The position numbers and the translations under genes are program-made. The notes under the pieces were generated by a model, which saw only the letters and a program-made list of their open reading frames with translations, had not been told where the DNA came from and ran no database searches. This document shows positions 34,789 to 44,218 of a stretch of 64,000 nt of DNA, piece after piece. Origin of the DNA: an uncultured Clostridia bacterium (GTDB lineage: Bacteria > Bacillota > Clostridia > Christensenellales > Aristaeellaceae); contig CAMOYA010000001.1 of NCBI GenBank assembly GCA_946629635.1, forward strand, positions 1 through 64,000, written 5' to 3'. Within the stretch, counting starts at the first letter, position 1. Each line of letters opens with the position of its first letter.

Positions 34789-35847
34789 ATGGGTATCCTG
34801 AACATGATTAAGGGACAATTGATCGATGTCATTGAGTGGACTGACAATTCCGGCAAGACCATGGTTCATAAGTATGACATGAACGGCAAGGAGATCATGA
34901 TGGGGGCTCAGCTGACCGTTCGTGAAAGCCAGGTGGCTATTTTCGTCAATGAGGGTCAGCTGGCGGACATCTTTGAGCCGGGCCGGTATGAACTGCAGAC
35001 AAGCAACATGCCCGTACTGACCGCACTGAAGAGCTGGAAATACGGGTTCAACAGCCCCTTCAAATCGGATGTATATTTCATCAATACGAAGCAATTCCTG
35101 GACATGAAATGGGGAACCAGCAACCCCGTGATGATGCGGGATGCCGAATTCGGCATGATCCGCCTGCGGGCATTCGGCATCTACAGCTTTAAGGTATCCG
35201 ATCCCCAGACCTTCCTGAAGGAAGTGTTTGGAACCTCCGCGCTGTTTACGGTGGAAGGCGTTGAAGGCCAGATCAAGCGGACGCTGGTCAGCGGCCTGAG
35301 CGATGCGATTGCGGAAAGCAAGATTCCCGCTCTGGACCTGGCTGCCAATTATGACGAGCTCTCCAATTTTGCACTTCAGGCGATCAATCCCAAGCTGGCA
35401 GCGCTGGGACTGACCCTCTGCTCCTTTGTCATCGAAAATATTTCTCTTCCGGAAGAAGTCGAGAAGTCGATGGACAAGCGGACGAGCATGGGCGTGCTGG
35501 GCAATCTGGATCAGTATGCCAAGTATCAGGCGGCGGAAGCCATGCGCGAAGCGGCCAACAACGGCGGCAACGGCGGGATGGCCGGTATGGGTGTGGGCAT
35601 GGGTGCCGGGGCAGCCATGGGGCAGATGTTTGCCCAGAGCCTGGGCAACACCGCTGCTCCCGCGGCGGCACAGCCGGCCCCGGTTGCATCTGCTGCCTGC
35701 ACCTCCTGCGGCGCTTCGATTCCGGCCGGTTCGAAGTTCTGCCCGGAATGCGGCGCAAAGCAGGCGGCTGCCGGTTTCTGCACTTCCTGCGGCGCTGCCA
35801 TGACGCCCGGTGCAAAGTTCTGCCCGGAATGCGGTGCGAAACAGTAA
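34789..35847 (+). CDS. SPFH-domain protein with C-terminal zinc ribbons (YdjI-like)
   Basis: This 352-residue protein begins MGILNMIKGQLIDVIEW, typical of the YdjI/virion-core SPFH group, and its SPFH domain spans about residues 30-245. A Gly/Met-rich linker (GGMAGMGVGMGAG) and an Ala/Pro linker lead to two CxxC...CxxC zinc ribbons, each ending KFCPECGAKQ, an internal tandem duplication. Such proteins are thought to assemble at membranes and in Bacillus are linked to envelope stress, cooperating with LiaH-like partners. ATG 34789 follows GGGGAGG. The codon choice suggests good expression. Confidence 0.88.
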   Translation: MGILNMIKGQLIDVIEWTDNSGKTMVHKYDMNGKEIMMGAQLTVRESQVAIFVNEGQLADIFEPGRYELQTSNMPVLTALKSWKYGFNSPFKSDVYFINTKQFLDMKWGTSNPVMMRDAEFGMIRLRAFGIYSFKVSDPQTFLKEVFGTSALFTVEGVEGQIKRTLVSGLSDAIAESKIPALDLAANYDELSNFALQAINPKLAALGLTLCSFVIENISLPEEVEKSMDKRTSMGVLGNLDQYAKYQAAEAMREAANNGGNGGMAGMGVGMGAGAAMGQMFAQSLGNTAAPAAAQPAPVASAACTSCGASIPAGSKFCPECGAKQAAAGFCTSCGAAMTPGAKFCPECGAKQ

Positions 35848-35873
35848 GGACAGAAGTTCAGACGGAAAATCAA

Positions 35874-35907
35874 CAGGGGATGCGCGGCAATGCGCATCCC
35901 CTGTTTT
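35874..35907 (+). terminator. Intrinsic terminator after the SPFH gene
   Basis: A perfect 12-pair stem (35874-35885 with 35892-35903) is followed by TTTT. It separates the SPFH gene from the convergent LRR gene. Confidence 0.88.
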
Positions 35908-35920
35908 GTCATGGCGCTCC

Positions 35921-37360
35921 TTACAGATCCGAATACAGCAGATCGTAATCCATGGCATATTTTTTGGCATAGCTGTCAGGATAAACGAACAGCATCAGAT
36001 GACGGCAGTCGGAAAAAGCGTCCGGAGCGATATCGGAGATGGACTGGGGCAGCTGAAGCGAAAGCAGATTGTCGCAGCTGATGAAAGCCTCCGGACCGAT
36101 CTCTTCGATCCCTTCCGGAATGATGACGTTGTTCAGATTGCTGCAGCGTGAAAAAGTCTGCGGGGCGATCTGCTTCATTTTCGGGCTGAGATGAATGCTG
36201 TCCAGCAGCACGCATGATCCGAAGGCATGGGGCCCGAGGTTCGTCACGCTTTCCGGGAATGTGACGGTCTCCAGAGAACGGCAGCCCTCAAAGGCGGACT
36301 CACCGATATCGACGAGCCCCTCCGGCAGCACGATGGAATTCAGACTGCTGCAGCCGCTGAAGGCGCATGCGGCGATATACCGGATCGTTTCCGGAAGCGT
36401 GACCGAGGTCAGGGAGGCGCATGCATAGAAGGTGGAGTACTCGACGGACGTCACAGAGGAAGGGAGCACGATCCGGGTCAGGGAGGAACACCCGTGGAAC
36501 GCGTTGCTTCCGATCCGGGAAACGCTGGATGGAATGGTGACCGTTTTCAGGTTCCTGCACCCGTAAAATGCCTTCTGGCCGATGGTGGTGACGGATTCCC
36601 GGAGGATGACTGTTTCCAGGGCCTGATGATTGGAAAACACTTCATCCGAGATCGTCTGAACGGTCAGCGGGACTTCGTATACATGATCCTTTTTTGTAAA
36701 CGGGTAGAAAATCAGGCTGCGGGTGACACGGTTAAACAGAGCACCATCATCATTCACAAAGATGTCATGGTTCGGACTGATCTCAAAATCAGACAGGGAA
36801 GTACAGCCGGAGAAAACGTTCGATCCGATCTCGGACAGCTTGCGGGGAATGGTTACGGATTTCAGACTGTCGCAGGCAGCAAAGGCGCCTTCCCCGAGGA
36901 TGGAAAGGGATTTGGGCAGCTGGATGGACTCCAGGCTGCGGCACTCCGAAAAGGCTTCGGGGCCGATGGTATGGATTCCGTCCGGCAGGATGACGGACTT
37001 CAGGGAAGCGCAGGACTGGAAGGTTGAATAATTGATCTTTTTCACGCGGGAAGGAATCACGACTTCCCGCAGCGCGCTGCAGCCGATAAAGCACCATTCG
37101 CCGATGGTTCTGACAGATTCCGGAATGGATATGGTCACCAGGGATTCGCACCAGGAGAAAGCCGCTTCTCCCAGCGCAGTTACCGAATCCGGAATGATGA
37201 CGGAGCGGATTTCCGTCTGCCAGGAGAAAGCATTGTCAGCGATTGTCCTGACGGGATGCCCCTCAAATTCCGCAGGAATGACAATGTCCGCAGCGTTGCC
37301 GTCGAAGCTATCCAGCTGCGCTGAGCCGTCCCGTCGGATGGAAAACTGAAAATCTGTCAT
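35921..37360 (-). CDS. BspA-type leucine-rich-repeat (LRR_5) protein without signal peptide
   Basis: This 479-residue protein consists almost wholly of about 17 LRR_5 (Treponema/BspA) repeats of 23 residues with the pattern AFxxCxSLxxVxIPxSVxxIG, visible also as imperfect DNA repeats of about 69 bp. Unlike most BspA proteins it starts MTDFQFSIRRDGS with no signal peptide and has no anchor, so it is predicted to be cytoplasmic. A capped non-repeat block near residues 185-225 breaks the solenoid. Likely a binding scaffold; partner unknown. It lies 42 bases downstream of the glucokinase gene on the same strand. Confidence 0.88.
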   Translation of the reverse strand: MTDFQFSIRRDGSAQLDSFDGNAADIVIPAEFEGHPVRTIADNAFSWQTEIRSVIIPDSVTALGEAAFSWCESLVTISIPESVRTIGEWCFIGCSALREVVIPSRVKKINYSTFQSCASLKSVILPDGIHTIGPEAFSECRSLESIQLPKSLSILGEGAFAACDSLKSVTIPRKLSEIGSNVFSGCTSLSDFEISPNHDIFVNDDGALFNRVTRSLIFYPFTKKDHVYEVPLTVQTISDEVFSNHQALETVILRESVTTIGQKAFYGCRNLKTVTIPSSVSRIGSNAFHGCSSLTRIVLPSSVTSVEYSTFYACASLTSVTLPETIRYIAACAFSGCSSLNSIVLPEGLVDIGESAFEGCRSLETVTFPESVTNLGPHAFGSCVLLDSIHLSPKMKQIAPQTFSRCSNLNNVIIPEGIEEIGPEAFISCDNLLSLQLPQSISDIAPDAFSDCRHLMLFVYPDSYAKKYAMDYDLLYSDL

Positions 37361-37402
37361 GTCTGATCTGCACTCCTTATTCGGTTTGCCATGCCGACCG
37401 GA

Positions 37403-38338
37403 TCAGAGCATTGCCGCTCCGATGATCCCGGCCTTGGAACCCAGAATCGCCAGCTTGATCTCCGGCATGGGCTGATCATTGAAGATGACATAACGCTTAT
37501 ACTCTTCCCGGATGGGATCCAGCAGGAAGCTTCCGGCCTTGCTGACGCCTCCGCCGATCACGATGACCTCCGGATCCAGCAGATTGACGACGCTGGCGAT
37601 GGCCTGGGACAGGTAGGAGATAAAACGGCCGTAAACTTCAACTGCGATGGGATCCCCAGTGCGCGCGTTGTCGATCACTGTCCTCGCCTCGATCCGGCTG
37701 GCATCTCCCGAGGCGCTGGCCAGGATGCCGGATTCGGGATGACCGTGAACGGCCTCCCGACCCATACGAATCAGGGCGGTCGCGCTGCAGTAGCGCTCGA
37801 GGCAGCCCCGGTTCCCGCAGCTGCAGGGTTCTCCGTCCAGCTTCAGAATCACGTGCCCCAGTTCACCGCCGATGCCGTGAAATCCTTTCCAGATCTTTCC
37901 GTTGATGATGATGCCGCTTCCGATGCCAGTGCCGACCGTGATGAAAACGCTGGAGGAGGTTCCGGCGCTGACGCCGGAGACGCTCTCCGCCAGGGCGGCT
38001 ACATTGGCATCGTTGTCAATCCTGACCGGGACATCCCAAAGACGGCGGAAGGTTGCAGAAAACGGCACATGATTCCAGCCCATATTGGTGCACTTGATGA
38101 CGACGCCTTCATCGTTGGCGATGCCGGGAATGCCTACGCCGACGGATTCGATTTCATGTTCGCCGATTCCGGCCCCGGAGGCGGTTTCCCTGATGCACTG
38201 CACGATTCGTGCCACCTGGCTTTCAAAGGCGTCCGAGATGACCGTGGGGATGGACCCCTCCGTGACCAGCTGATGTGCTTCATTCAGAATACCGACCTTG
38301 ATACCCGTTCCGCCGACGTCAATACCCACTCTGTACAT
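37403..38338 (-). CDS. glcK: ROK-family glucokinase
   Basis: This 311-residue ROK sugar kinase has ATP-binding DVGGTGIKVG at the N-terminus. The catalytic Asp lies in IDNDANVAALAE. The zinc motif CSCGNRGCLERYCS and its upstream GELGH are intact. It phosphorylates glucose freed inside the cell. No N-terminal helix-turn-helix is present, so it is an enzyme, not a NagC-type regulator. It follows hprK by 17 bases, fitting a carbon-control operon. Confidence 0.9.
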   Translation of the reverse strand: MYRVGIDVGGTGIKVGILNEAHQLVTEGSIPTVISDAFESQVARIVQCIRETASGAGIGEHEIESVGVGIPGIANDEGVVIKCTNMGWNHVPFSATFRRLWDVPVRIDNDANVAALAESVSGVSAGTSSSVFITVGTGIGSGIIINGKIWKGFHGIGGELGHVILKLDGEPCSCGNRGCLERYCSATALIRMGREAVHGHPESGILASASGDASRIEARTVIDNARTGDPIAVEVYGRFISYLSQAIASVVNLLDPEVIVIGGGVSKAGSFLLDPIREEYKRYVIFNDQPMPEIKLAILGSKAGIIGAAML

Positions 38339-38355
38339 GATTGAATCCTCCCGAA

Positions 38356-39255
38356 TTATTGTTGAAATGCGGAATTCAGCTCCCGCACGGCACTGTATCC
38401 CAGTTGCCTGAGGCTCAGATTTCTTGCTGCGACCTCAACGATGATGGCCAGATTTCTCCCCGGTTTAATGGGAATGGTCTGCCGGGGAATTTTGACACCG
38501 AGGATTTCGGTGCTGTCTTCCCCGATGCCGATCCGGTCATAGCTGCGCGTTTCATCCCATGCTTCCAGCTCGATCATCAGGTCAATCGTTTTGCTGAAGG
38601 CCACCGCGCCGATTCCGTACATGGCACGGATATCGATCACGCCGATTCCGCGGATCTCCATCAGATGCCGGATCCGTTCCGGGCAGGTTCCGATCAGCCG
38701 GCTGTCGGTGATCCGGCAGATATCGACCACGTCATCGGCCACCAGCTGGTGACCGCGCTTGATCAGCTCCAGTGCGGCTTCGCTTTTCCCAACGCCGCTT
38801 TTCCCGGTCAGCAGAATGCCGACTCCGTACACATCCAGCAGCACGCCATGCCGTGTCAGATGCGGTGCGAGACACCGGTTCAGGTACATGATCGCATTGG
38901 CGGTGAATTTGGCGGTGACGGACGCGCTGCGAAACACACAGACATGGTGCGCACGCGCGATCGATTCCAGTTCGGGCGGCGGCTCCATATTGCGGCAGAT
39001 GATCAGGCAGGGAATCCGGAAGGAAAAGAATTTTTCCAGGATTGCCTTGCGCTCCTCTGCACTTCGCCTCTCCAGGTATGTCATTTCAACCTTGCCGATG
39101 ACCTGCGGACGTTCGAAGGCGAAGTATTCATAGAAGCCGCAGAACTGCATTCCCGGCCGGTTCAGCTCCGGGGAACGGATATCCCACTGCTCACAGGATG
39201 GCTCAACCAGGCATTCCAGATGAAGCGCTTCCTGAAATTCCTTTGCGCTGATCAT
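38356..39255 (-). CDS. hprK: HprK, HPr(Ser) kinase/phosphorylase
   Basis: This 299-residue enzyme phosphorylates or dephosphorylates Ser46 of HPr, setting carbon catabolite repression through CcpA. The P-loop GKSGVGKS (about residues 152-159) and the HprK signature EIRGIGVIDIRAMYGI are intact. The N-terminal domain with its YLERRSAEERKAIL segment is typical. ATGA overlaps the stop of the HAD gene upstream. Its presence implies a PTS-style HPr and CcpA elsewhere in the genome. Confidence 0.95.
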   Translation of the reverse strand: MISAKEFQEALHLECLVEPSCEQWDIRSPELNRPGMQFCGFYEYFAFERPQVIGKVEMTYLERRSAEERKAILEKFFSFRIPCLIICRNMEPPPELESIARAHHVCVFRSASVTAKFTANAIMYLNRCLAPHLTRHGVLLDVYGVGILLTGKSGVGKSEAALELIKRGHQLVADDVVDICRITDSRLIGTCPERIRHLMEIRGIGVIDIRAMYGIGAVAFSKTIDLMIELEAWDETRSYDRIGIGEDSTEILGVKIPRQTIPIKPGRNLAIIVEVAARNLSLRQLGYSAVRELNSAFQQ

Positions 39256-40076
39256 ATGCGTTCCCTCCTGTTCAGGACGCGTTCAGAAAGATAATGTGCA
39301 ACGCCGTCCTCTCCGTTGGTGCCGCAGACATCATCGCATTGCTCCCGGACTTCCCTCCTGGCATTGGATACAGCCACCGACCATCCGGCCGTTTCGAGCA
39401 TGGGAAGATCGTTCAGGCTGTCGCCGAAGGCGATGGTTTCCGCAAGGGAGAAACCCAGCAGGGAAGCGGCATACTCAAGCGCGATCCCCTTGGTCGCCCG
39501 GAGCGGATTGAATTCGAGAAAATACGGCTTCGAGCATGTGACGGAAACCCTGCCCCGAAAACGGGCCCGGGCTTCCTGCAGCATGTCGGCGATCTTCCTT
39601 TCATCGGCCATCATCAGGATTTTGTTTCGTTCCTCCCGGATAAACGTCCGCAGATCACCGACATATACACCGGTCAGCACGGAAGCGGCAGCGTATCGCT
39701 CCGCGTATTCGGAGTGTTCATTATAGTAAAAGTGACTGCCGTCATATGTCTGGGCATACACGTGATGCTCCGCGCCAAAAGAGGCAATCTCCCGGGCGGT
39801 CTGAGCGGAAAAGAACTCCCCATGAATCAGCTCGTCATTTTCCGCGCTACGGATTTCCGCTCCGTTGCAGGCGATATAGACGGAAAGGCTGCCGAGCCGA
39901 TCCACGAACGGTTTCATACTCATCTGTGCGCGTCCGCTGGCGGCTATGACATGCATGCCGGAACGCTGCGCCTCAAGCATCGTCTGCACCGTAAAGGGAG
40001 AGATGGACAGGTCATCGTGCAGAAGCGTATCATCCAGATCAAAGACGACGGCCTTCACGCGGCGGGGAGCGGCCAT
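39252..40076 (-). CDS. Cof-type HAD hydrolase (sugar phosphatase-like)
   Basis: This 274-residue HAD phosphatase of the Cof/YwpJ group has the nucleophile motif VFDLDDTLLHDD (motif I), ASGRAQ (motif II), a lysine region, and GDSLNDLPMLE (motif IV). The type IIB cap lies between. Such enzymes dephosphorylate sugar phosphates or FMN. The gene overlaps its neighbours by one base (TAATG) and four bases (ATGA), so it is translationally coupled between the FGGY kinase and hprK genes. Confidence 0.9.
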   Translation of the reverse strand: MAAPRRVKAVVFDLDDTLLHDDLSISPFTVQTMLEAQRSGMHVIAASGRAQMSMKPFVDRLGSLSVYIACNGAEIRSAENDELIHGEFFSAQTAREIASFGAEHHVYAQTYDGSHFYYNEHSEYAERYAAASVLTGVYVGDLRTFIREERNKILMMADERKIADMLQEARARFRGRVSVTCSKPYFLEFNPLRATKGIALEYAASLLGFSLAETIAFGDSLNDLPMLETAGWSVAVSNARREVREQCDDVCGTNGEDGVAHYLSERVLNRRERI

Positions 40077-41659
40077 TACTTCAGGCCGTCCACTGCAGCG
40101 TGCTGGGCAGGAATGCAGGCGCAGAAGCGCTCCATGTAACGGTTATAACCCGCCTCGTCCTCCGGATCCGGCGAAACCGTCAGCTGATTCATTCCGGCGA
40201 ACACCTTCTGCTCCAGATAGTCCTCCAGGGAAAGCCCGGAATCCTGTGCACAGAAGTCAGCCAGCACGGCAATGCCCCAGGCTCCGCCTTCTCCGGCGGT
40301 TTCCATGACGGTGACCGGGGCATGAATGGCAGCGGCCAGCAGATTCTGGGCGACGCCCCTGGTCTTGAAAAGGCCGCCATGTCCGTAGACCCGGTCAATG
40401 GCTACTTTTTCGCTGCTCAGGATTTCCATGCCGGCCTTCAGGGTTTCCATGCTGGCATAGATCTGGACGCGCATGAAATTGGCGATATTCATCTTTGCAT
40501 CCGGAAGACGGATCAGCATCGGGCGGCCTTCCTGGAATCCGGTCACCGGTTCGCCCGCATAATAGTTGAAGCTGACGAGACCGCCGCCATCCTTTTCCCC
40601 TTCCATGGCCTTGCGGAACAGTTCCGTATAAACCTGACCGCGGTCCGTCTCAAAGCCCATCAGGGAAGCAAATTCGCGGAAAAGATCCACCCAGGCGTTG
40701 ATATCCGAGGTGCAGGAATTGCAGTGCACCATCGCGACCTGTTTTCCGGTGGGCGTCGTGACGATGTCGATCTCCGGATGTACATGTGCCAGCGGCTTTT
40801 CCAGCACGATCATGCTGAAAATGGAGGTTCCCGCGCTGACATTGCCGGTTCTTTCGCGGACGCTGTTGGTGGCGACCATGCCGGTACCCGCGTCCCCCTC
40901 CGGCGGGCACAGGGCGGCACCGGGCTTCAGATCTCCCGCCGGATCCAGCAGCAGCGCGCCTTCCGCGGTCAGCTTTCCGGCATCGTCACCGGCGCACAGA
41001 ACCTTCGGAAGAATATCCTTCAGCTTCCAGGGATAGCGGTGGGAAGCGACGAGCTGGTCAAACTGCGCCACCATCCCGGCATCATAATCGAGCGAATCAC
41101 TGTCCACCGGCATAATTCCGCTGGCATCGCCGATGCCCAGTACCTTTTCGCCGCTGAGCAGATAGTGCACCCAGCCGGCCAGCGTGGTCAGGAAGCGGAT
41201 ATCCTTCACGTGGGCTTCCTGATTGAGGACCGCCTGATACAGATGGCTCAGGCTCCATCTCTGCGGCATGTTGAAGGAAAACAGCCCGGTCAGCTTTTCA
41301 GCCGCTTCGCCGGTAATGGTGTTCCGCCAGGTGCGGAAAGGAGTCAGCAGCTGCATATTCTGATCAAAGGGAAGATAACCGTGCATCATGGCACTGATGC
41401 CGATGGCCCGGAACGATTCGGGAACGATCCCGTATTTTTCCTTCACGTCCCGCTTCAGATCCGCGTAGCTGGCCTGAAGACCGGAGCGGATATCGTCTTC
41501 GCTGTATGTCCATATGCCGTCCTGAAGGCTGTTTTCCCATTCATGAGCTCCGGAGGCGATGACATGAAAAGACGGATCGATCAAAACACTTTTGATCCGG
41601 GTGGATCCAAACTCGATTCCCAGGACAGCGCGCCCCTCCTGAATGATTATCTGACTCAT
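40076..41659 (-). CDS. FGGY-family carbohydrate kinase
   Basis: This protein of about 527 residues belongs to the FGGY kinase family. It shows N-terminal GIEFGSTRIKSVLID, the central dyad GNVSAGTSIFSMIV, and a C-terminal VYGHGGLFKTRGVAQNLLAAA. It is related to xylulokinase and sugar-kinase branches with long C-termini; the exact sugar cannot be named. ATG 41659, nine bases after GGAGG, is preferred over TTG 41662. Coupling to a sugar phosphatase and hprK suggests pentose or hexitol catabolism under catabolite control. Confidence 0.85.
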   Translation of the reverse strand: MSQIIIQEGRAVLGIEFGSTRIKSVLIDPSFHVIASGAHEWENSLQDGIWTYSEDDIRSGLQASYADLKRDVKEKYGIVPESFRAIGISAMMHGYLPFDQNMQLLTPFRTWRNTITGEAAEKLTGLFSFNMPQRWSLSHLYQAVLNQEAHVKDIRFLTTLAGWVHYLLSGEKVLGIGDASGIMPVDSDSLDYDAGMVAQFDQLVASHRYPWKLKDILPKVLCAGDDAGKLTAEGALLLDPAGDLKPGAALCPPEGDAGTGMVATNSVRERTGNVSAGTSIFSMIVLEKPLAHVHPEIDIVTTPTGKQVAMVHCNSCTSDINAWVDLFREFASLMGFETDRGQVYTELFRKAMEGEKDGGGLVSFNYYAGEPVTGFQEGRPMLIRLPDAKMNIANFMRVQIYASMETLKAGMEILSSEKVAIDRVYGHGGLFKTRGVAQNLLAAAIHAPVTVMETAGEGGAWGIAVLADFCAQDSGLSLEDYLEQKVFAGMNQLTVSPDPEDEAGYNRYMERFCACIPAQHAAVDGLK

Positions 41660-41758
41660 CAATGATATCCTCCTTCAATCGTATGAAATTCCATTCTGTC
41701 AACTATATTTTAACCCATTAAGAGAAAAAAAGGAACAGCAAAATCCGGAAGAGCCGTT

Positions 41759-43219
41759 TTATTTCACGTAGCGGTTCTTAGGCCGGGGCGGCTTCATGCC
41801 GGAGGCCCTTCTCCGCCGGGAAAGCAGCCGGAGGAGAACTGCCACCGCGCCGATCACGAGCAGTGGAGACGCAAAGATCATGAACAGCTCGAATGAAAAC
41901 GGCGGCAGGGGATTGGGATCGGAATATGTTTCGTTGACAATTTCTTCCAGCGTTTTGGGCGCGTTTTCCCGTCGGGCGACGGAGCGGGATGCCGTCAGCT
42001 GGTATACCACCGGATCTCCGTTTTGCGGGAACCAGGTCATGGTGCCCATCTGCTCTCCGGCGGTGATCGGCGCAGCAAAATCACGCGTATACTGAATCAG
42101 CATCGTATCCGTCAGATGGCTGGCCATGCGCTGAACTTCCGCCTTAGTGGTGACGATGCGGGCCTCAGAAGCGCTGCCGTCCGCGGGGGACTGGCACATC
42201 AGCTGAACCCGTCCGCGATTCGTGTCAGACGTGGAGTATCCGCTGGTTTCGATCGTGATGGGATTGATACTGTACAGCTCCGGCGGGGTCACGCTGACAT
42301 ACTGGCTGAATCCGTAATCCATCAGTTTGATGGTATCCGCCCATCGGGCGCGATTGCCCGTAAAAAGCACAACGGAGATCAGACGGACATCGTTTTTTTC
42401 CGCCGCGCCGGCAAAGCACCAGCCGGAATGCGAATGGGAACCCGTTTTGATGCCGGTGGCATACTGATAATAATACTTGTTGGGGTTCTCCGATGATCCG
42501 GGCAGCATGTAGGAGGATTTGGTGCTGATCGTCCGCGCCCGCTGCATGTTCGTCCGTGCGATCGTATAGGAAGTGGTGCCGACGATCTGGCGGAAGGTTT
42601 CGTTCTGCATGGCCTGGCGGGCAATCAGCGCCAGATCACGGGCAGTGGAATAGTGATAATCATCGTGGTAACCGTGTGCGTTGACGAAGTGCGTGCTTTC
42701 ACAGCCGAACATGGCCGCCGTTTCGTTCATCAGGTCCACAAAGCGGGGAATTGAACCGGAAACGACCTCCGCGATGACGTTGGCGCCGTCATTGCCGGAA
42801 AGCAGCATCGTTCCGTACAGAACATCGATGAACGGAATCTCTTCCCCGGCCAGCAGATGCATGGTGGACGATCCGGGCGGAACCGCGACGGCCAGATCGG
42901 AAACGGTCACCTTCTGATTCAGATCGTCCACAAACAGGATCCCCAGCAGAACGGTCATCATCTTGGTGATGGATGCCGGATAACGGATCTCGTCCGCATT
43001 CTTTTCAAAGATCACTTCCCCCGTGTCCTGGGCAATCAGGATCGCGGAAAGCGCGTACAGCTGATCCGGCATCAGGTCTTCAGGATGCTCCGGATCGTAT
43101 TTTTCGGCATCCGGCGACAGCGTCGGTTCCGGAATGGGATCGTTGCCGGTTTCCTCCGACAGGGCAGCGGAGGAGAACAGCAGGCAGAATACGGTCATCA
43201 GGCAAAGCAGTCTGCGCAT
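41759..43219 (-). CDS. D-alanyl-D-alanine carboxypeptidase (low-molecular-weight PBP)
   Basis: This 486-residue class C PBP of the DacA/DacF type trims the terminal D-alanine of stem peptides. It has a signal peptide (about 22 residues), an S11 domain with SITKMM (SxxK), SGN and KTGSHSHSG (KTG) motifs, a C-terminal beta domain, then a transmembrane anchor (about 448-468) and a basic tail. The anchor makes it a membrane protein facing outside. It precedes the FGGY gene by 96 bases, and a separate promoter for that gene is not clear. Confidence 0.92.
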   Translation of the reverse strand: MRRLLCLMTVFCLLFSSAALSEETGNDPIPEPTLSPDAEKYDPEHPEDLMPDQLYALSAILIAQDTGEVIFEKNADEIRYPASITKMMTVLLGILFVDDLNQKVTVSDLAVAVPPGSSTMHLLAGEEIPFIDVLYGTMLLSGNDGANVIAEVVSGSIPRFVDLMNETAAMFGCESTHFVNAHGYHDDYHYSTARDLALIARQAMQNETFRQIVGTTSYTIARTNMQRARTISTKSSYMLPGSSENPNKYYYQYATGIKTGSHSHSGWCFAGAAEKNDVRLISVVLFTGNRARWADTIKLMDYGFSQYVSVTPPELYSINPITIETSGYSTSDTNRGRVQLMCQSPADGSASEARIVTTKAEVQRMASHLTDTMLIQYTRDFAAPITAGEQMGTMTWFPQNGDPVVYQLTASRSVARRENAPKTLEEIVNETYSDPNPLPPFSFELFMIFASPLLVIGAVAVLLRLLSRRRRASGMKPPRPKNRYVK

Positions 43220-43299
43220 TTTTCTCCTCCTTTCCGAATCATATGACAGTCTGGATATGGTGAACAGGGCACGGCTTCCGTTCCCGCCCGCATGATGCG

Positions 43300-44151
43300 T
43301 CAGCCGATGGCAAACGGGGGAATAAACGATGCGCCGGAGAGCTGAAGCAGGAGATACACGATGCCGATCACGGCCAGATACAGGGAGAACCAGCTCAGCG
43401 AAATCCGGTTGATCAGCTTCAGCATCCAGCGGATGGCCAGATAGCCCGATATGCAGGCGACGGCGATGCCGGCGAGCGTCGGAATCAGATCAATATAGTT
43501 GAACAGCCCTTCTTCCAGTGCGCTTTTTCCTTCCATCAGAAGGGAACCCAGAATGGCCGGCGCGCTCATCATGAATGAGAAGCGGGCCGCCTTTTCCTTG
43601 TCCAGTCCGGAAGTAACGCCGCCGAAGATGGTGGAACCGCTGCGGGAGATGCCGGGAACCATGCCGATGCCCTGAAAGATGCCCATCACGACGGCGTGCA
43701 AGAAGCCAACCTGCTGTGCACCTGCCTTCTTCCTCCGGGAAGCCATCCGGTCGCAGAGCATCAGGAAAAGGGCCGTGATCAGGAAGGCACACCCCAGGAA
43801 CCATCCGCTGTCAAAAACAGAAAACCCGTCCACAGCCGGGAAGAGCGTTTTGGCCAGCAGGTAGATCACCAGCGTCGGCAGGGAAGCGATGATCAGCAGG
43901 AGCAGCGTCCTGTTCCGGACGGGATGCAGGATCATCTCCTTCCAGTCCTTCCAGAAAACGACTGCAACGGGGATCAGCGTTCCGACATGCAAAAGAATGT
44001 CCAGCATCTTCATGGCGGACTGAACCTCCGGGGCACCGGATTCAATGCCCATCAGAATCCGGGTCAGCAGCAGATGGCCGCTGGATGAAATGGGCAGGAA
44101 TTCCCCCAACCCCTGAATCAGCCCAAGCAGAATTCCCTGCAGCAATGTCAT
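43300..44151 (-). CDS. uppP: UppP, undecaprenyl-diphosphate phosphatase
   Basis: This 283-residue membrane phosphatase recycles the undecaprenyl carrier of wall synthesis; extra copies give bacitracin resistance. It has about eight hydrophobic segments. The catalytic regions LGEFLPISSSGH and the later GIGMVPGISRSGSTI are intact, with the active His and Arg. It is divergent from ychF and starts the minus-strand envelope/carbon cluster. Confidence 0.94.
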   Translation of the reverse strand: MTLLQGILLGLIQGLGEFLPISSSGHLLLTRILMGIESGAPEVQSAMKMLDILLHVGTLIPVAVVFWKDWKEMILHPVRNRTLLLLIIASLPTLVIYLLAKTLFPAVDGFSVFDSGWFLGCAFLITALFLMLCDRMASRRKKAGAQQVGFLHAVVMGIFQGIGMVPGISRSGSTIFGGVTSGLDKEKAARFSFMMSAPAILGSLLMEGKSALEEGLFNYIDLIPTLAGIAVACISGYLAIRWMLKLINRISLSWFSLYLAVIGIVYLLLQLSGASFIPPFAIG

Positions 44152-44187
44152 CCCAAATCGCTCCTCCCTGAAATCGTCATTCCATTC

Positions 44188-44216
44188 ATTTTATCATAAC
44201 GGGAGGCGTTTGGAAA
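44188..44216 (-). promoter_or_regulatory. Promoter for uppP
   Basis: On the minus strand TTTCCA (44216-44211) and TAAAAT with an upstream TG (44193-44188) are 17 bases apart. Confidence 0.55.
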
Positions 44217-44218
44217 GC

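Noticed and set aside
35921-37360. Regular repeats of about 69 bp, considered as a CRISPR or tandem array
   Set aside because: The repeats encode 23-residue LRR_5 units in frame and vary in sequence; no spacer-repeat pattern exists.
41663-41758. TTGACA on the minus strand before the FGGY kinase gene
   Set aside because: No acceptable -10 lies 16-18 bases downstream, so it is not called a promoter.
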